Shown here: positions 17,894 to 27,230 of the stretch, one piece after another | Numbering within the stretch: position 1 is the first letter of the stretch | Layout: each line of letters begins with the position of its first letter | From: Candidatus Wildermuthbacteria bacterium | Lineage (GTDB): Bacteria; Patescibacteriota; Minisyncoccia; Minisyncoccales; UBA10102 | Assembly (NCBI GenBank): GCA_016203455.1 | Contig: JACQMR010000013.1 | Location: 1-35,437, forward strand | Length of the DNA: 35,437 nt | Reading direction: 5' to 3' | Program-made: the position numbers and the translations under genes | Notes under the pieces: generated by a model | What the model was told of the DNA's origin: nothing | The model's database searches: none | The model's input: only the letters and a program-made list of their open reading frames with translations

Positions 17894-19112
17894 GAGATGA
17901 TACCAAAGCTTTCACGCATCTTGCCGTTTCTGCCGCGGTTGTCGTTCTGCCCAATGAAATCCGCACGGAAGACAACGCTTCCTCTCTGCTGTACCCCATG
18001 GCAAGCAATACATGAGATGCCTCCTGCGAGCTTTCCGAACACGCCGATCCCGTAGAAACGCATACGCCCTTTTGATCCATGAGAAACACGACATCTTTAC
18101 CCTGAACTCCGGGAAGCCGAAGATGAATGTTGTTGGGAAGCCGATTTTTTACAGATCCGGTAATACGCGCCTCCGGAATTCTCGCCAGCGCGCTTTTGAC
18201 GCATCTGTCCCGCAATTGTCGCAAAGAAATGGAGCGCAGGCGTATCCTGGGATCTAAAAGCAAAGCGCACGCTTCCCCCATGCCCACGATGCCGGGTACA
18301 TTCTCCGTGCCCGACCTTCTGCCTTCTTCTTGTCCCCCGCCCAACAATAACGGAGAAAACTCAACGCCCTTTTTTGCATACAACGCTCCCGCTCCTTTAG
18401 GCCCGTATATCTTATGAGAACTCAAAGTAAGCAAATCAACTCCGAGTTTTTCCACAGAACAATCCAGGTAGTTCGCGGCCTGGGTGGCATCGGTGTGAAA
18501 AATAGTTTTTAGTTTGTAGTTTTTAGTTTTTAGAAAATCTCGAAGAACGCGGGAGATTTCGGCTATGGGCTGAACCGTGCCTATCTCGCTGTTGGCATAT
18601 TGAATGGAAACCAGCGCGGTATTGGGTGTAAGCGCGTCCGCGACATCGGAGGGCCGCACAAGACCTTCCGCGTCCGGCAATACATATGTGGCTTCAACTG
18701 CTCCGCGCTTTTCTAAATCCCGAATAGGCGCGAGCACCGATTCATGCTCAATGGCGGAAGTTATAATATGGGGCTTTTCACTAGTTTTTAATTGGTTTAC
18801 CCCGAGCAGTATAGAGGGGTAGTTTTTAGTTTTTAGATACGACTCCAAAACTGACTGAAGAATACCGTGAATGGCGAGGTTGTTTGCTTCTGTCGCTCCG
18901 CTGGTAAACACAACCTCGCCTGCGGAGCACGAAAGAAACGCGGCGACTTTTTCTCTCGCTTTTTCAATGCCAACCTTGGCCTGCTGTCCCAGCGCGTGAG
19001 AAGAAGACGGATTGCCGTAGGAATTCTTTAAAAACGGCATCATGGCTTTAAGCGCCCGCGGATCGGCGGGCGTAGCCGCGGCATAGTCCATGTACACGGG
19101 GCGTTTGCTCAT
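17865..19112 (-). CDS. Cysteine desulfurase, NifS/IscS family
   Basis: 415 aa; YMDYAAATPADP, SGATEANNLAI, SSHKIYGPKGAGALY, GVCVSTGSACS. Confidence 0.92.
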   Translation of the reverse strand: MSKRPVYMDYAAATPADPRALKAMMPFLKNSYGNPSSSHALGQQAKVGIEKAREKVAAFLSCSAGEVVFTSGATEANNLAIHGILQSVLESYLKTKNYPSILLGVNQLKTSEKPHIITSAIEHESVLAPIRDLEKRGAVEATYVLPDAEGLVRPSDVADALTPNTALVSIQYANSEIGTVQPIAEISRVLRDFLKTKNYKLKTIFHTDATQAANYLDCSVEKLGVDLLTLSSHKIYGPKGAGALYAKKGVEFSPLLLGGGQEEGRRSGTENVPGIVGMGEACALLLDPRIRLRSISLRQLRDRCVKSALARIPEARITGSVKNRLPNNIHLRLPGVQGKDVVFLMDQKGVCVSTGSACSESSQEASHVLLAMGYSREEALSSVRISLGRTTTAAETARCVKALVSSLDRLKRGGI

Positions 19113-19819
19113 GCGCTTTCTTTCTTTTCTTTCTTATGCCCAAACCGGTACTTAAAAATATCCGACTTAATAGGCCCGATAAATGTCATGTACAACTCGG
19201 CCAAAAAATACTGGATCATGATTTTTCCCATGTCTGCTTCTGCTCTGCGGGGGGAGGCGTAAAACCACACATTTGTTAAAAATCCGAACTTCCCCTGCCT
19301 GGCGCACGCCCGCACATATTCAAAATCCTCGCCGAGCTTTAGCGTTTCGTCAAATCCCGACACCTTTTCATGCACCCATCTCCGAGCAACAATGCAGTTG
19401 GTCGCGTGGGGATAAAATTTCTCGGTGCTTTTAAAATACAGCGTATATAACTTTTCAAAAACGCGGTACAGGGGCTTTTTGCTCGGTATTCTCATGGAAC
19501 ACCCAGCGATATCAAGACGCTTTTGCTCAAACTGGGAAATGAACTTTTTTAAGAAACCCGGGGATAAAAAAGCATCCGCGTCAAGAAAAATGAAAATGTC
19601 TCCCCGCGCCGCCTTCGCTCCCTCGTTTCTCCCTTTTCCCGGCATTCCTCCTTTTACCACCTTGCAGTCAAACTCTTTTGCTATTTCTACGGTTCTGTCT
19701 TTTGAGCCGGCGTCCGCCACTATAATCTCCAAATCTTTCACCCCCTGATTCCTCACGGATCTCAAGGCCCTGGGAAGATACCCTTCCTCGTCCAAAGTTG
19801 GGATGATAACGCTTATCAT
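19109..19819 (-). CDS. Glycosyltransferase family 2
   Basis: MISVIIPTLDEEGYLPRALRSV...IIVADAGSKDRTVEIAKEF...FLDADAFL. Start at 19819 gives a 4-bp overlap with the upstream gene; the track ORF begins at 19918. Confidence 0.9.
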   Translation of the reverse strand: MISVIIPTLDEEGYLPRALRSVRNQGVKDLEIIVADAGSKDRTVEIAKEFDCKVVKGGMPGKGRNEGAKAARGDIFIFLDADAFLSPGFLKKFISQFEQKRLDIAGCSMRIPSKKPLYRVFEKLYTLYFKSTEKFYPHATNCIVARRWVHEKVSGFDETLKLGEDFEYVRACARQGKFGFLTNVWFYASPRRAEADMGKIMIQYFLAELYMTFIGPIKSDIFKYRFGHKKEKKESA

Positions 19820-20472
19820 GATTTTTCCAGCACAAACAGCACATGCCGCGTAAACGCGTGTTTCGTTACGCGCTTTTCCAAGATCCGCAAAGAAAGGTCC
19901 GCGAAGATTTTTTCCCATTCTTCCACCTTTTTATAGTTATAGGGCATATTCATCTTATGGGGATCGGAAATAAAAAATACGGCGTTAGAAATAAAGTCGT
20001 TAAAACATGTAAATGCCCGTCCAAGCGAAGACGCGTAGGTATCTTCGTAAATGACTACGCGCTTGTCTGCCGCGCGGACGGCTTCTTGCAAGACCCGCAA
20101 AGGATCTTCGCAATGATGCAACACGAACAAGAGCAAAGAGACATCAAACGATCCGTCCGGAAACGGGAGGTTCCTGCCGTCATACACCGTGAGAGAGAGA
20201 TTGGTTTTATTGAGATCCGCCACATCCACCAGCGTTACCTTCGCGCCTTTTTCTTTCGCGAGACCTTCTCCCACCCAACCCCCGCCAGCTCCAATATCTA
20301 ACACCCGTTCGCCAGGAGAAATAAAAGGGCCGATTAAGCGAATCATGAGAGGCGCCCACCATAACCGCCCCGCCCTGGCCATAATAAAATCTAAAAAAGG
20401 AATGGTCATGAACTGTGTTTTCAATTTCTCAATTTTTAATTTCTCATCAATTCCTAATGTTCTAATGGTCAA
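19816..20472 (-). CDS. Class I SAM-dependent methyltransferase
   Basis: VLDIGAGGGWVGEGLAKEKGAKVTLVDV and LLLFVLHHCEDPLRVLQEAVR. Start may instead be the Met at 20409. Confidence 0.85.
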   Translation of the reverse strand: MTIRTLGIDEKLKIEKLKTQFMTIPFLDFIMARAGRLWWAPLMIRLIGPFISPGERVLDIGAGGGWVGEGLAKEKGAKVTLVDVADLNKTNLSLTVYDGRNLPFPDGSFDVSLLLFVLHHCEDPLRVLQEAVRAADKRVVIYEDTYASSLGRAFTCFNDFISNAVFFISDPHKMNMPYNYKKVEEWEKIFADLSLRILEKRVTKHAFTRHVLFVLEKS

Positions 20473-20513
20473 ACAAGGCGCGAAGCTACATGGCTGAATG
20501 GTTATATGGTTAA

Positions 20514-20602
20514 GAATGGCGCTACCGGCTCAAAACAATCTTCTCGCTCTATCCCACATGGCTGAATCGCCCCGGGTTGTTTTGAGCCAGTACCACCGTT
20601 CG
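20514..20602. repeat. 89-bp repeat, copy 1, with terminal inverted repeats
   Basis: GAATGGCGCTACCGGCTCAAAACAA...TTGTTTTGAGCCAGTACCACCGTTCG; 87/89 identical by eye to 20686..20774. Confidence 0.9.
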
Positions 20603-20650
20603 TCGCTCTCGCTCCTTAACAACCTTCGGTTTTTAATATTTTTCCACCAC

Positions 20651-20672
20651 GGGAGGATACCCAATCCTCCCG
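20651..20672. repeat. Short hairpin between the two 89-bp repeats
   Basis: CGGGAGGAT-accca-ATCCTCCCG. Confidence 0.65.
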
Positions 20673-20685
20673 ACCCCTCCTGTGC

Positions 20686-20774
20686 GAATGGCGCTACAGG
20701 CTCAAAACAATCTTCTCGCTCTATCCCACATGGCTGAATCGCCCCGGGTTGTTTTGAGCCAGTACCACCATTCG
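20686..20774. repeat. 89-bp repeat, copy 2, overlapping the 3' end of the glycosidase gene
   Basis: GAATGGCGCTACAGGCTCAAAACAA...TTGTTTTGAGCCAGTACCACCATTCG. Confidence 0.9.
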
Positions 20775-21691
20775 GATCCCCAGAGATAAAATTCGGAAAG
20801 TCCGGTGCGTCCGGCAAAATCAATGACTTCCTGAAATTTCTCCGGGTTCATGGTAATGCTCTGCTCCTCCGCGGACGCCATGCTCACAAACACGGGAGTC
20901 CAGGGCTCCGCCTGCAATTCTCCCACGAAAACCTCCTTGCCAAAAAACAAACGGATCAGTTCGGCTTTCCGGTAATAAAACACCGGAGGAAACGGATACT
21001 CCACATACCTTTTCAAAAAATCAAACCACGCTCTTTTGTACATGGTAACCGCCACTTTGTCTCCAATTTTGGCCGCCCGTATCCACAAGGAAAGCTCTCC
21101 GCTGTCTGAAGTAAACACGGGGCGGGAAACATCTATAGATTGTACCAGCGCAATCTCTTTTTGCAAGAACCGCGCGTCCGTCTTGGGACATTCCCCAAAA
21201 GGAAAAAGCGGCTCGTTTTCAACCTGCCATCCCGCGACAGATTCATTATCCGCGACATGGACGACAACCGCGGAAAGCATGCGCAATATCGCTTCCTGCC
21301 TGCCCTTTTCCGAGAGTTCTTTCGCCCATAACGGAATGTGGCATTCCGGCCACCTTGGGGTTTTCATGCCTACGGCGAGTATCACTTTTGCCCCGCGCGC
21401 CCTTGCCATGTCCATCTGCCAGTCAAGATCGTGAAAATCAAAAACGCCCGGCTCTTTTTCCAGCATATCCCAGGACAAAGCCAGTTTCACGCGCCTTGCC
21501 CCCAAATCCTCCAGCAAAGCGCTGTACGCCTCTTTCCAGTCAAGACCGAGATGTTCCGCATGTTTTTGCGAAAAATTCACGCCCCATGAAATTTCGGGCG
21601 GCGCCGGAGCGCTCCCTAAAAACAGGTACGCGAACGACGCTCCGCCTAAGGCGAAACATGCGCCCAATATGACAAGAACGGCGCGCTTCAT
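20702..21691 (-). CDS. Exported/membrane-anchored glycoside hydrolase-like TIM barrel (clan GH-A-like)
   Basis: N-terminal TM; SWDMLEKEPGVFDFHDLDWQMDMARARGAKVILAVGMKTPRWPE, VAGWQVENEP (acid/base-like Glu), VGELQAEPW (nucleophile-like Glu). Confidence 0.75.
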   Translation of the reverse strand: MKRAVLVILGACFALGGASFAYLFLGSAPAPPEISWGVNFSQKHAEHLGLDWKEAYSALLEDLGARRVKLALSWDMLEKEPGVFDFHDLDWQMDMARARGAKVILAVGMKTPRWPECHIPLWAKELSEKGRQEAILRMLSAVVVHVADNESVAGWQVENEPLFPFGECPKTDARFLQKEIALVQSIDVSRPVFTSDSGELSLWIRAAKIGDKVAVTMYKRAWFDFLKRYVEYPFPPVFYYRKAELIRLFFGKEVFVGELQAEPWTPVFVSMASAEEQSITMNPEKFQEVIDFAGRTGLSEFYLWGSEWWYWLKTTRGDSAMWDRARRLF

Positions 21692-22977
21692 AACGCTCGG
21701 AGCAACCGTTCAATATTTCTTGTCCCCTGTTTTTCCATTTCTATGAACCCCTGCATGGCGCATTCGGCAAACACGCCCGCATCCAAAAAATCCTTAAACC
21801 ACTCCGCCGCGTATCGTATGTCAAGCTGGGCAACAGCTGACCCCGTGGCAAGCAACCATTCCTGATTTCTCACTTCTTGAGATCCAATGGGAGGCGTCAA
21901 AAGCAGGGGAATGCCCAAACCCGCGTAAAACGAAAGTTCCGAAGGTTTGGTCCACAGAATATCCGATTTCTCTACGGCAAGATCAAACGACTTGAAATAC
22001 TCCTGTTCCCGCTCTTCATAAAGCACCTCAACCTGAAATCTCTCGTACTTCATATCTTCCGCTTTTTTGCGCAAACGATCCGCCGCCCTCGCATGAGTGC
22101 CGGCAGAAACGCGCAGAACAATCTGCCCGGAACGCAACAGCGGTTCAAGATATTCCAAAAGTCCCGACGCAATATCTTCTTGAGCTCCGGCCCCTCCTAT
22201 GGCAAAAATCACCGCGGGCGGCTCTTTTTTCCCGGGGATTTCCGGGACCCTGCCAAGATACCTGCGCGCGACATCCGAATATCTGGCGAGATATTTTCTT
22301 GAAGGATCCAAGCGAACCAAACGCCTCCGCAAATCTTCCTTTAACGCAAGCAGACCGTCTTGCCCGGAAAAACTCTCCGGCAAAGGGAAGCCCGTAAGCG
22401 AGATATTGCGTTCCGGCACGCCGTATTGAGCCAGACGACCCGCGGCTCGTTCCGTTGTCGCGGCGTACCGTATTCTTGTTTTCTTCGGGACAAGAGGCGC
22501 CCACGCCCTTGTGGCATCCGCGTCCGTAACCACGGCCACAAGCTCTCCCGGATAATTGAAATACTCGGCCATAAACAGCGGGATAGGGTATGTGGCAATC
22601 ACGGGAAGGGGTTTTTCGGCGAGCTTTTTTACAAAATGCCTGCCCCAGTTCTTCTTTTCCATCAAAGCCCACACGGCTCTCACATGGAACCCCGCCGTTT
22701 CCACCTCCTGCTCTTTGGGGTAAAAATCCCGTATGGCCATGGTTCTGTCCATAAAAGAAAACACGACATCCCCGAGTAAGGGAACTTTTTTAAACCTGGA
22801 AATAAATTCGTACACCCTTCGCGTCTCTCTCCACAAAAGCCGGTCTGCCGCGGGCATGCCCTGATAATCGTCCGCGTTCATCACTCTATGAAACCTCGCG
22901 AGATGGCGCAGATGAAACGCCGCGCGCTCGTGCCCGTATCCCATGCTTACCGCGACCACCCATGCTTTTTCTGCCAT
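21688..22977 (-). CDS. Glycosyltransferase-like protein (MGDG synthase/MurG-like GT-B fold)
   Basis: 429 aa; VVAVSMGYGHERAAFHL start; VIFAIGGAGAQEDIASGLLEYL; KPSELSFYAGLGIPLLLTPPIGSQEVRNQEWL. Confidence 0.65.
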   Translation of the reverse strand: MAEKAWVVAVSMGYGHERAAFHLRHLARFHRVMNADDYQGMPAADRLLWRETRRVYEFISRFKKVPLLGDVVFSFMDRTMAIRDFYPKEQEVETAGFHVRAVWALMEKKNWGRHFVKKLAEKPLPVIATYPIPLFMAEYFNYPGELVAVVTDADATRAWAPLVPKKTRIRYAATTERAAGRLAQYGVPERNISLTGFPLPESFSGQDGLLALKEDLRRRLVRLDPSRKYLARYSDVARRYLGRVPEIPGKKEPPAVIFAIGGAGAQEDIASGLLEYLEPLLRSGQIVLRVSAGTHARAADRLRKKAEDMKYERFQVEVLYEEREQEYFKSFDLAVEKSDILWTKPSELSFYAGLGIPLLLTPPIGSQEVRNQEWLLATGSAVAQLDIRYAAEWFKDFLDAGVFAECAMQGFIEMEKQGTRNIERLLRAL

Positions 22978-23107
22978 ATACGCTAAAATTTTTAATTCCT
23001 AATTTTCAATTTCCAATCTTTTCCGTTCTTTCCAGAGGCGGACGCGCCTTTGGCGCGCGTTTTTGGTTATTCGCCATTTGTTATCGGTTATTGTTTGATC
23101 ATATCAT

Positions 23108-24562
23108 TCAAACCGCCTTATGCGGAAACTGTTCGCGCTCGTTTCGGCGCCAGCACGCTATACCGGCGGCAATGCTCAACGGAACAACCAACAAAACAAG
23201 CGCCTGCGGGACTGCGACAGACGCAAACGGAACGCGGGCGAATACTCCAATCGCCCACAGCATAAAAGACAGCAAAGCGTACGCGGGCAAAGCCAAAAAT
23301 CCCGACAAAAACGAAACCGCCGTGCCTGCCGCGATCAGCGCGGACCCGAACACGAAAAGCACGGGCAACAAGGGAACAATCAGCAAATTTGGCAAAACGG
23401 AAATAACGGAAAACGAACCGAATGAAAGCGCCAACACGGGAAAGGTGAACACCTGCGAAGCAAGCGTCATGCCCAATATCTCGCGTATGCCGTTATTCCT
23501 AAAAACTTTTTCAAACACTCGTTTCAAAAAAGGCAAAAACACGGCAATCCCGAGAACGGCCAAAAATGAAAGCTGAAATCCGGCGTCATACCGGGCAAGA
23601 AAGGGCTTGAACAACAGCATTGCCGCGGCGGAAACGGCAAGCATGCGCAGGGAATCATTCCTCCTGCCCGTCATTCCCCCCGCAAAGAATGCCCCTCCCA
23701 TAATGGCGGATCTCACCGCGGATGCCTGGAATCCCGTAAGCAAAATATACAAAAAAACGAATAGAATGGTTCCCGCGTACGCGTGCCGCCTTCCCAATCC
23801 CATGGCTAAAAACAAAAATCCTATCATGGACGCGAACAACGCCACATGCATGCCCGAAATAGCTATGATATGGCGCGTTCCCGTCGCGTTCAAATCCGTT
23901 TTCATATCCTCGGGCAAAAATCTGTCTCCCAAAAACATGGCGCTCGCCACAAAGGACTCGGGCGCCGGAATGCTTTTCTCTATTGTTGAACGAAACGCCC
24001 GGCGCAGTTCTTCAAAAAAAGAACGGCCCGGCTCCGCGACTTCAATCTCCGGGCGAAACATGGTCCACAAAACCCCGTCTTTAAAAAGGAACATGCGATA
24101 GTCAAAATCATCAAAAGACGGGGGGATTTCCAGCTCGCCTTTCACGAAAACCCGGTCTCCCCGGCGAAGATTGGAAAACATATCCGTAAATACCAGAACC
24201 TTCCCCGGAATTTTTCCGGCAGGACCTGTCGGATCCACGACTACCCTGTCGTATCCGTTTTCCGCGTATGCCTCCCGAAGAACCGCCGCCTCAAATTCAA
24301 CGCGCGCCTCTTGTTGCATGCCGACTGGAATCCCTTCTCGCTCTTGATGCGCCCGCAAAAATCCGAGGGATGCCATCAAAAGCAATATAGCTGGAGCAAC
24401 CGCCTTTTTTCTTCTCCAAAACACGCCAAAAAAAGCTATGCTCAACGCAATGATGCCGAACGAAACAAACAAAGGAATAACAACAAAAACAGCGAGAATG
24501 ACTCCCGCCGCGAAAGAGACGCTCCCCCAAAACACAAACCAAGCCCAAGAAAACGGCATCAC
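23108..24562 (-). CDS. comEC: ComEC/Rec2-like competence membrane protein
   Basis: 484 aa; GTRHIIAISGMHVAL, ASAVRSAIMGGAFFAG, multiple TM segments. Confidence 0.88.
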   Translation of the reverse strand: MMPFSWAWFVFWGSVSFAAGVILAVFVVIPLFVSFGIIALSIAFFGVFWRRKKAVAPAILLLMASLGFLRAHQEREGIPVGMQQEARVEFEAAVLREAYAENGYDRVVVDPTGPAGKIPGKVLVFTDMFSNLRRGDRVFVKGELEIPPSFDDFDYRMFLFKDGVLWTMFRPEIEVAEPGRSFFEELRRAFRSTIEKSIPAPESFVASAMFLGDRFLPEDMKTDLNATGTRHIIAISGMHVALFASMIGFLFLAMGLGRRHAYAGTILFVFLYILLTGFQASAVRSAIMGGAFFAGGMTGRRNDSLRMLAVSAAAMLLFKPFLARYDAGFQLSFLAVLGIAVFLPFLKRVFEKVFRNNGIREILGMTLASQVFTFPVLALSFGSFSVISVLPNLLIVPLLPVLFVFGSALIAAGTAVSFLSGFLALPAYALLSFMLWAIGVFARVPFASVAVPQALVLLVVPLSIAAGIACWRRNEREQFPHKAV

Positions 24563-25500
24563 GCGAAAACTCCCTTTCTAAAGCCGGTGGCTATAACCGT
24601 AATCTTTACTTCGCCCTGTTTCAATTCTTTGTCGTACACCGCTCCAAAAATAATGGTTGAGCTGGGAGCAAGCTCCCCTTTGATCTTGCGCGCCGCCTCA
24701 TTCACCTCGCTTAAACTCAAATCATCCCCGCCGGCAATGTTAAACAAAACTCCCGTAGCGCCTTTAATTGACATGTTCAACAATGGCGAATGCAGAGCGG
24801 CTTCCAACGCCTGCTCAATTCGCTTATCCCCCTTTGCTTTGCCAACTCCAAACACTGCCTGGCCCGCGTTGGCCATGATGCTCCGCACATCCGCAAAATC
24901 CACATTGATAATGCCCGGCACCGCGATAAGATCTGAAATCCCCTGCACCGCCTGGCGCAATATCTCGTCTGCCTGCCAAAACGCGGATAATACCGTGGTC
25001 TCCTGGTTTGCCATGCCCAAGATCTGATCGTTCCCGATAACCAAAAGAGTATCCACCTTGCCCTGGAGTTCCTGGAGGGCGCGCTCGGCCAAACGGGATC
25101 TCCACAAACCCTCAAACGCGAACGGCTTTGTAACCACGGCAACCGTAAGCGCTTTTTTTGACTTGGCGATTTCAGCCAGCGTGGATATGGCTCCTCCGCC
25201 CGTGCCGCCTCCCAGACCCGCGGCCAAAAACACCATATCCGATCCTTCAAGAACCGCGGACAATTCTTCCCTGCTTTCTTGCGCCGCTTTCTTGCCTACC
25301 TCCGGATTCATGCCCGCTCCCAATCCCCTGGTGCTTTCTTTTCCTATGCGTATCTTTTTATGGGCGCGCACTTTTTTTAAATCCTGCGCGTCGGTATTCA
25401 CGGCAATGAGTTCCACCCCGCGGATGCCCGCCTGCACCATGCGATCAATCGCGTTGTTTCCGGCCCCGCCTATGCCAATAACCTTGATATTCGTTTTCAT
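24559..25500 (-). CDS. ftsZ: Cell division protein FtsZ
   Basis: IKVIGIGGAGNNAIDRM, STRGLGAGMNPEVGKKAA, FLAAGLGGGTGGGA, ISDLIAVPGIINVDFADVRSIM. Confidence 0.95.
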   Translation of the reverse strand: MKTNIKVIGIGGAGNNAIDRMVQAGIRGVELIAVNTDAQDLKKVRAHKKIRIGKESTRGLGAGMNPEVGKKAAQESREELSAVLEGSDMVFLAAGLGGGTGGGAISTLAEIAKSKKALTVAVVTKPFAFEGLWRSRLAERALQELQGKVDTLLVIGNDQILGMANQETTVLSAFWQADEILRQAVQGISDLIAVPGIINVDFADVRSIMANAGQAVFGVGKAKGDKRIEQALEAALHSPLLNMSIKGATGVLFNIAGGDDLSLSEVNEAARKIKGELAPSSTIIFGAVYDKELKQGEVKITVIATGFRKGVFA

Positions 25501-26705
25501 GGAAGAAATGACTGTAGCATTTTTCTGAAAGAAGATAAAATCTTGCCAAAAGGGGACGAGCCGGACCGCGCGCCCTCAAAATCCTCCCCCCCGACCAGCA
25601 GTCCCAGCGCGGGCAAAAACGAAGGATCGGTTTCCAGGGCCAAAAGGCCCTGGGGAACGCCTACGCGCACGGGGAGCTTTAATTCTTTTTTTGCGTATTC
25701 CGCAATCTTTGAGAGCTTTGCCCCGCCTCCGCACAAAACCACTCCTCCCGGAAGCTGACTCCGCAAACCCGCTTTTTTTAACTCTTTGACAAACAGCTGG
25801 AAAATCTCTTTCGCTCGAGCTTCAATGATATCAGAAACCAGCTTTGGCGAAAACACAAACTCTTCGCCGTTTAAAAGAGTAATCTTCTCCATTTTTCTGC
25901 TCTTGGGAGCAACGCATGTTCCAAACTCAATCTTTATTCTCTCTGCGGTTTCGTGATCGGTCTTTAACCCGATGCCAATATCAAAAGTTATATTCTCCCC
26001 TCCCACGGGAAGCACCGCGAGATGGACAAGATCGCCTTCTTCAAACACCGAAATGCCCGTGGTTCCCGCCCCCAGATCCAAAACCGCGACCCCCATTTCT
26101 TTTTGCTGGTCGTCCAGCACGGAAGCCGCGCACGCCAAAGGAGCGGGAACAATATCGGCAATTTCCAAGCCCGCGTCCATAACCGCCTGCGTAAGATTTC
26201 TCATGTCCGGAGAAAACACGCACACGGCCAATACATCGGCTTCCAGGCGCACCGCTCTCAAACCGATTGGCTCTTTTATGCCCTTGTCTCCGTCAACGCT
26301 GAACTGCCGGGGAAACACATTAAGCACCTCCTGATTTTGCGACAAAGAAAACGCCTGGGCCGCCTGGAGAACCCTGTCCACATCTTCTTGCGAAATATGG
26401 CTGTCCGCCCGCGAAACCGCGATAAGTCCGTGAGAAGGCAAAGCGCACACCCTGCTTCCGCCCAAGGTCAAAAAAACTTCAGAGATTCGTTCTCCGGAAA
26501 TCTGCTCCATCTTTCTGGCGAGCGAAGCAATCTTCTTTGAGGTTTCTTCCGGCTTTACCACCACTCCTTTTCTCATTCCGGCAGACGCTTCTTGGGCTAC
26601 CCCCATAAGTTCCAAAACGCCGGTTTCTTGAGAAACTTTGGCAACCGCCATCTTGATCGCTCTGGTCCCAATGTCTAAACCCGCAACAATCTGGTGTTTT
26701 TTCAT
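25497..26705 (-). CDS. ftsA: Cell division protein FtsA
   Basis: MKKHQIVAGLDIGTRAIKMAVAKV; VAVLDLGAGTTGISVFEEGDLVH; GGVVLCGGGAKL. Track ORF starts at 26819; 26705 is the family-consistent start. Confidence 0.92.
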   Translation of the reverse strand: MKKHQIVAGLDIGTRAIKMAVAKVSQETGVLELMGVAQEASAGMRKGVVVKPEETSKKIASLARKMEQISGERISEVFLTLGGSRVCALPSHGLIAVSRADSHISQEDVDRVLQAAQAFSLSQNQEVLNVFPRQFSVDGDKGIKEPIGLRAVRLEADVLAVCVFSPDMRNLTQAVMDAGLEIADIVPAPLACAASVLDDQQKEMGVAVLDLGAGTTGISVFEEGDLVHLAVLPVGGENITFDIGIGLKTDHETAERIKIEFGTCVAPKSRKMEKITLLNGEEFVFSPKLVSDIIEARAKEIFQLFVKELKKAGLRSQLPGGVVLCGGGAKLSKIAEYAKKELKLPVRVGVPQGLLALETDPSFLPALGLLVGGEDFEGARSGSSPFGKILSSFRKMLQSFLP

Positions 26706-27124
26706 GAAAAAATCAAAGAAAGATAGTGCTGTTCTTCGGCCGACATTACATTGTGATCTTGGTTGGTTGCGTGATCCCTCCCCAGCAGATGCAACAATCC
26801 GTGCAGAAACATCCAACACAGCGCGTATTCATTTGTTATACCATACTCTCTCGCGTCTTTCCTAATAACAGCGGGGCATAGCGCGATCTCGCCCAGCAAA
26901 AACCCCTCGCCCGCGAAAGAAAGCACATTGGGAACATATTCTCTGCCCCTGTATTGCCTGTTAATTCTTTGCATCTCTTTGGGCCCCAGCAAAACAACGG
27001 AAACATCCTTATCCTCTTTTTTCTCTTTCAACAAAACAGCTTCCGCCAGGCGGGTCATTTTTTTCTTGGGAACCTTCACGGAAGTTTTGCTGGCAATCTC
27101 AAGCATTTGGCAATCCGTTATCAT
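26702..27124 (-). CDS. ybeY: Endoribonuclease YbeY (rRNA maturation factor)
   Basis: PNVLSFAGEGFLLGEIALCP and MFLHGLLHLLGRDH metal-binding motif. Confidence 0.9.
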   Translation of the reverse strand: MITDCQMLEIASKTSVKVPKKKMTRLAEAVLLKEKKEDKDVSVVLLGPKEMQRINRQYRGREYVPNVLSFAGEGFLLGEIALCPAVIRKDAREYGITNEYALCWMFLHGLLHLLGRDHATNQDHNVMSAEEQHYLSLIFS

Positions 27125-27230
27125 ACCCTCTTTTCCATTTTTGTCCCAATTATTTTCCCGATTCTCCGCAAAACCAAACTACCCCACAGATTAAACACGG
27201 GTTAACAGCATGCTCATCTCGCGCACGGGC

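Noticed and set aside
23036-23068. GC-rich hairpin cgcgcc-ttt-ggcgcg followed by T-run downstream of comEC
   Set aside because: The T-run is on the + strand, wrong orientation for terminating comEC, and no + strand gene precedes it; left unassigned.
24311-25027. 238-aa + strand ORF spanning comEC and ftsZ
   Set aside because: Antisense shadow of two well-recognised genes.
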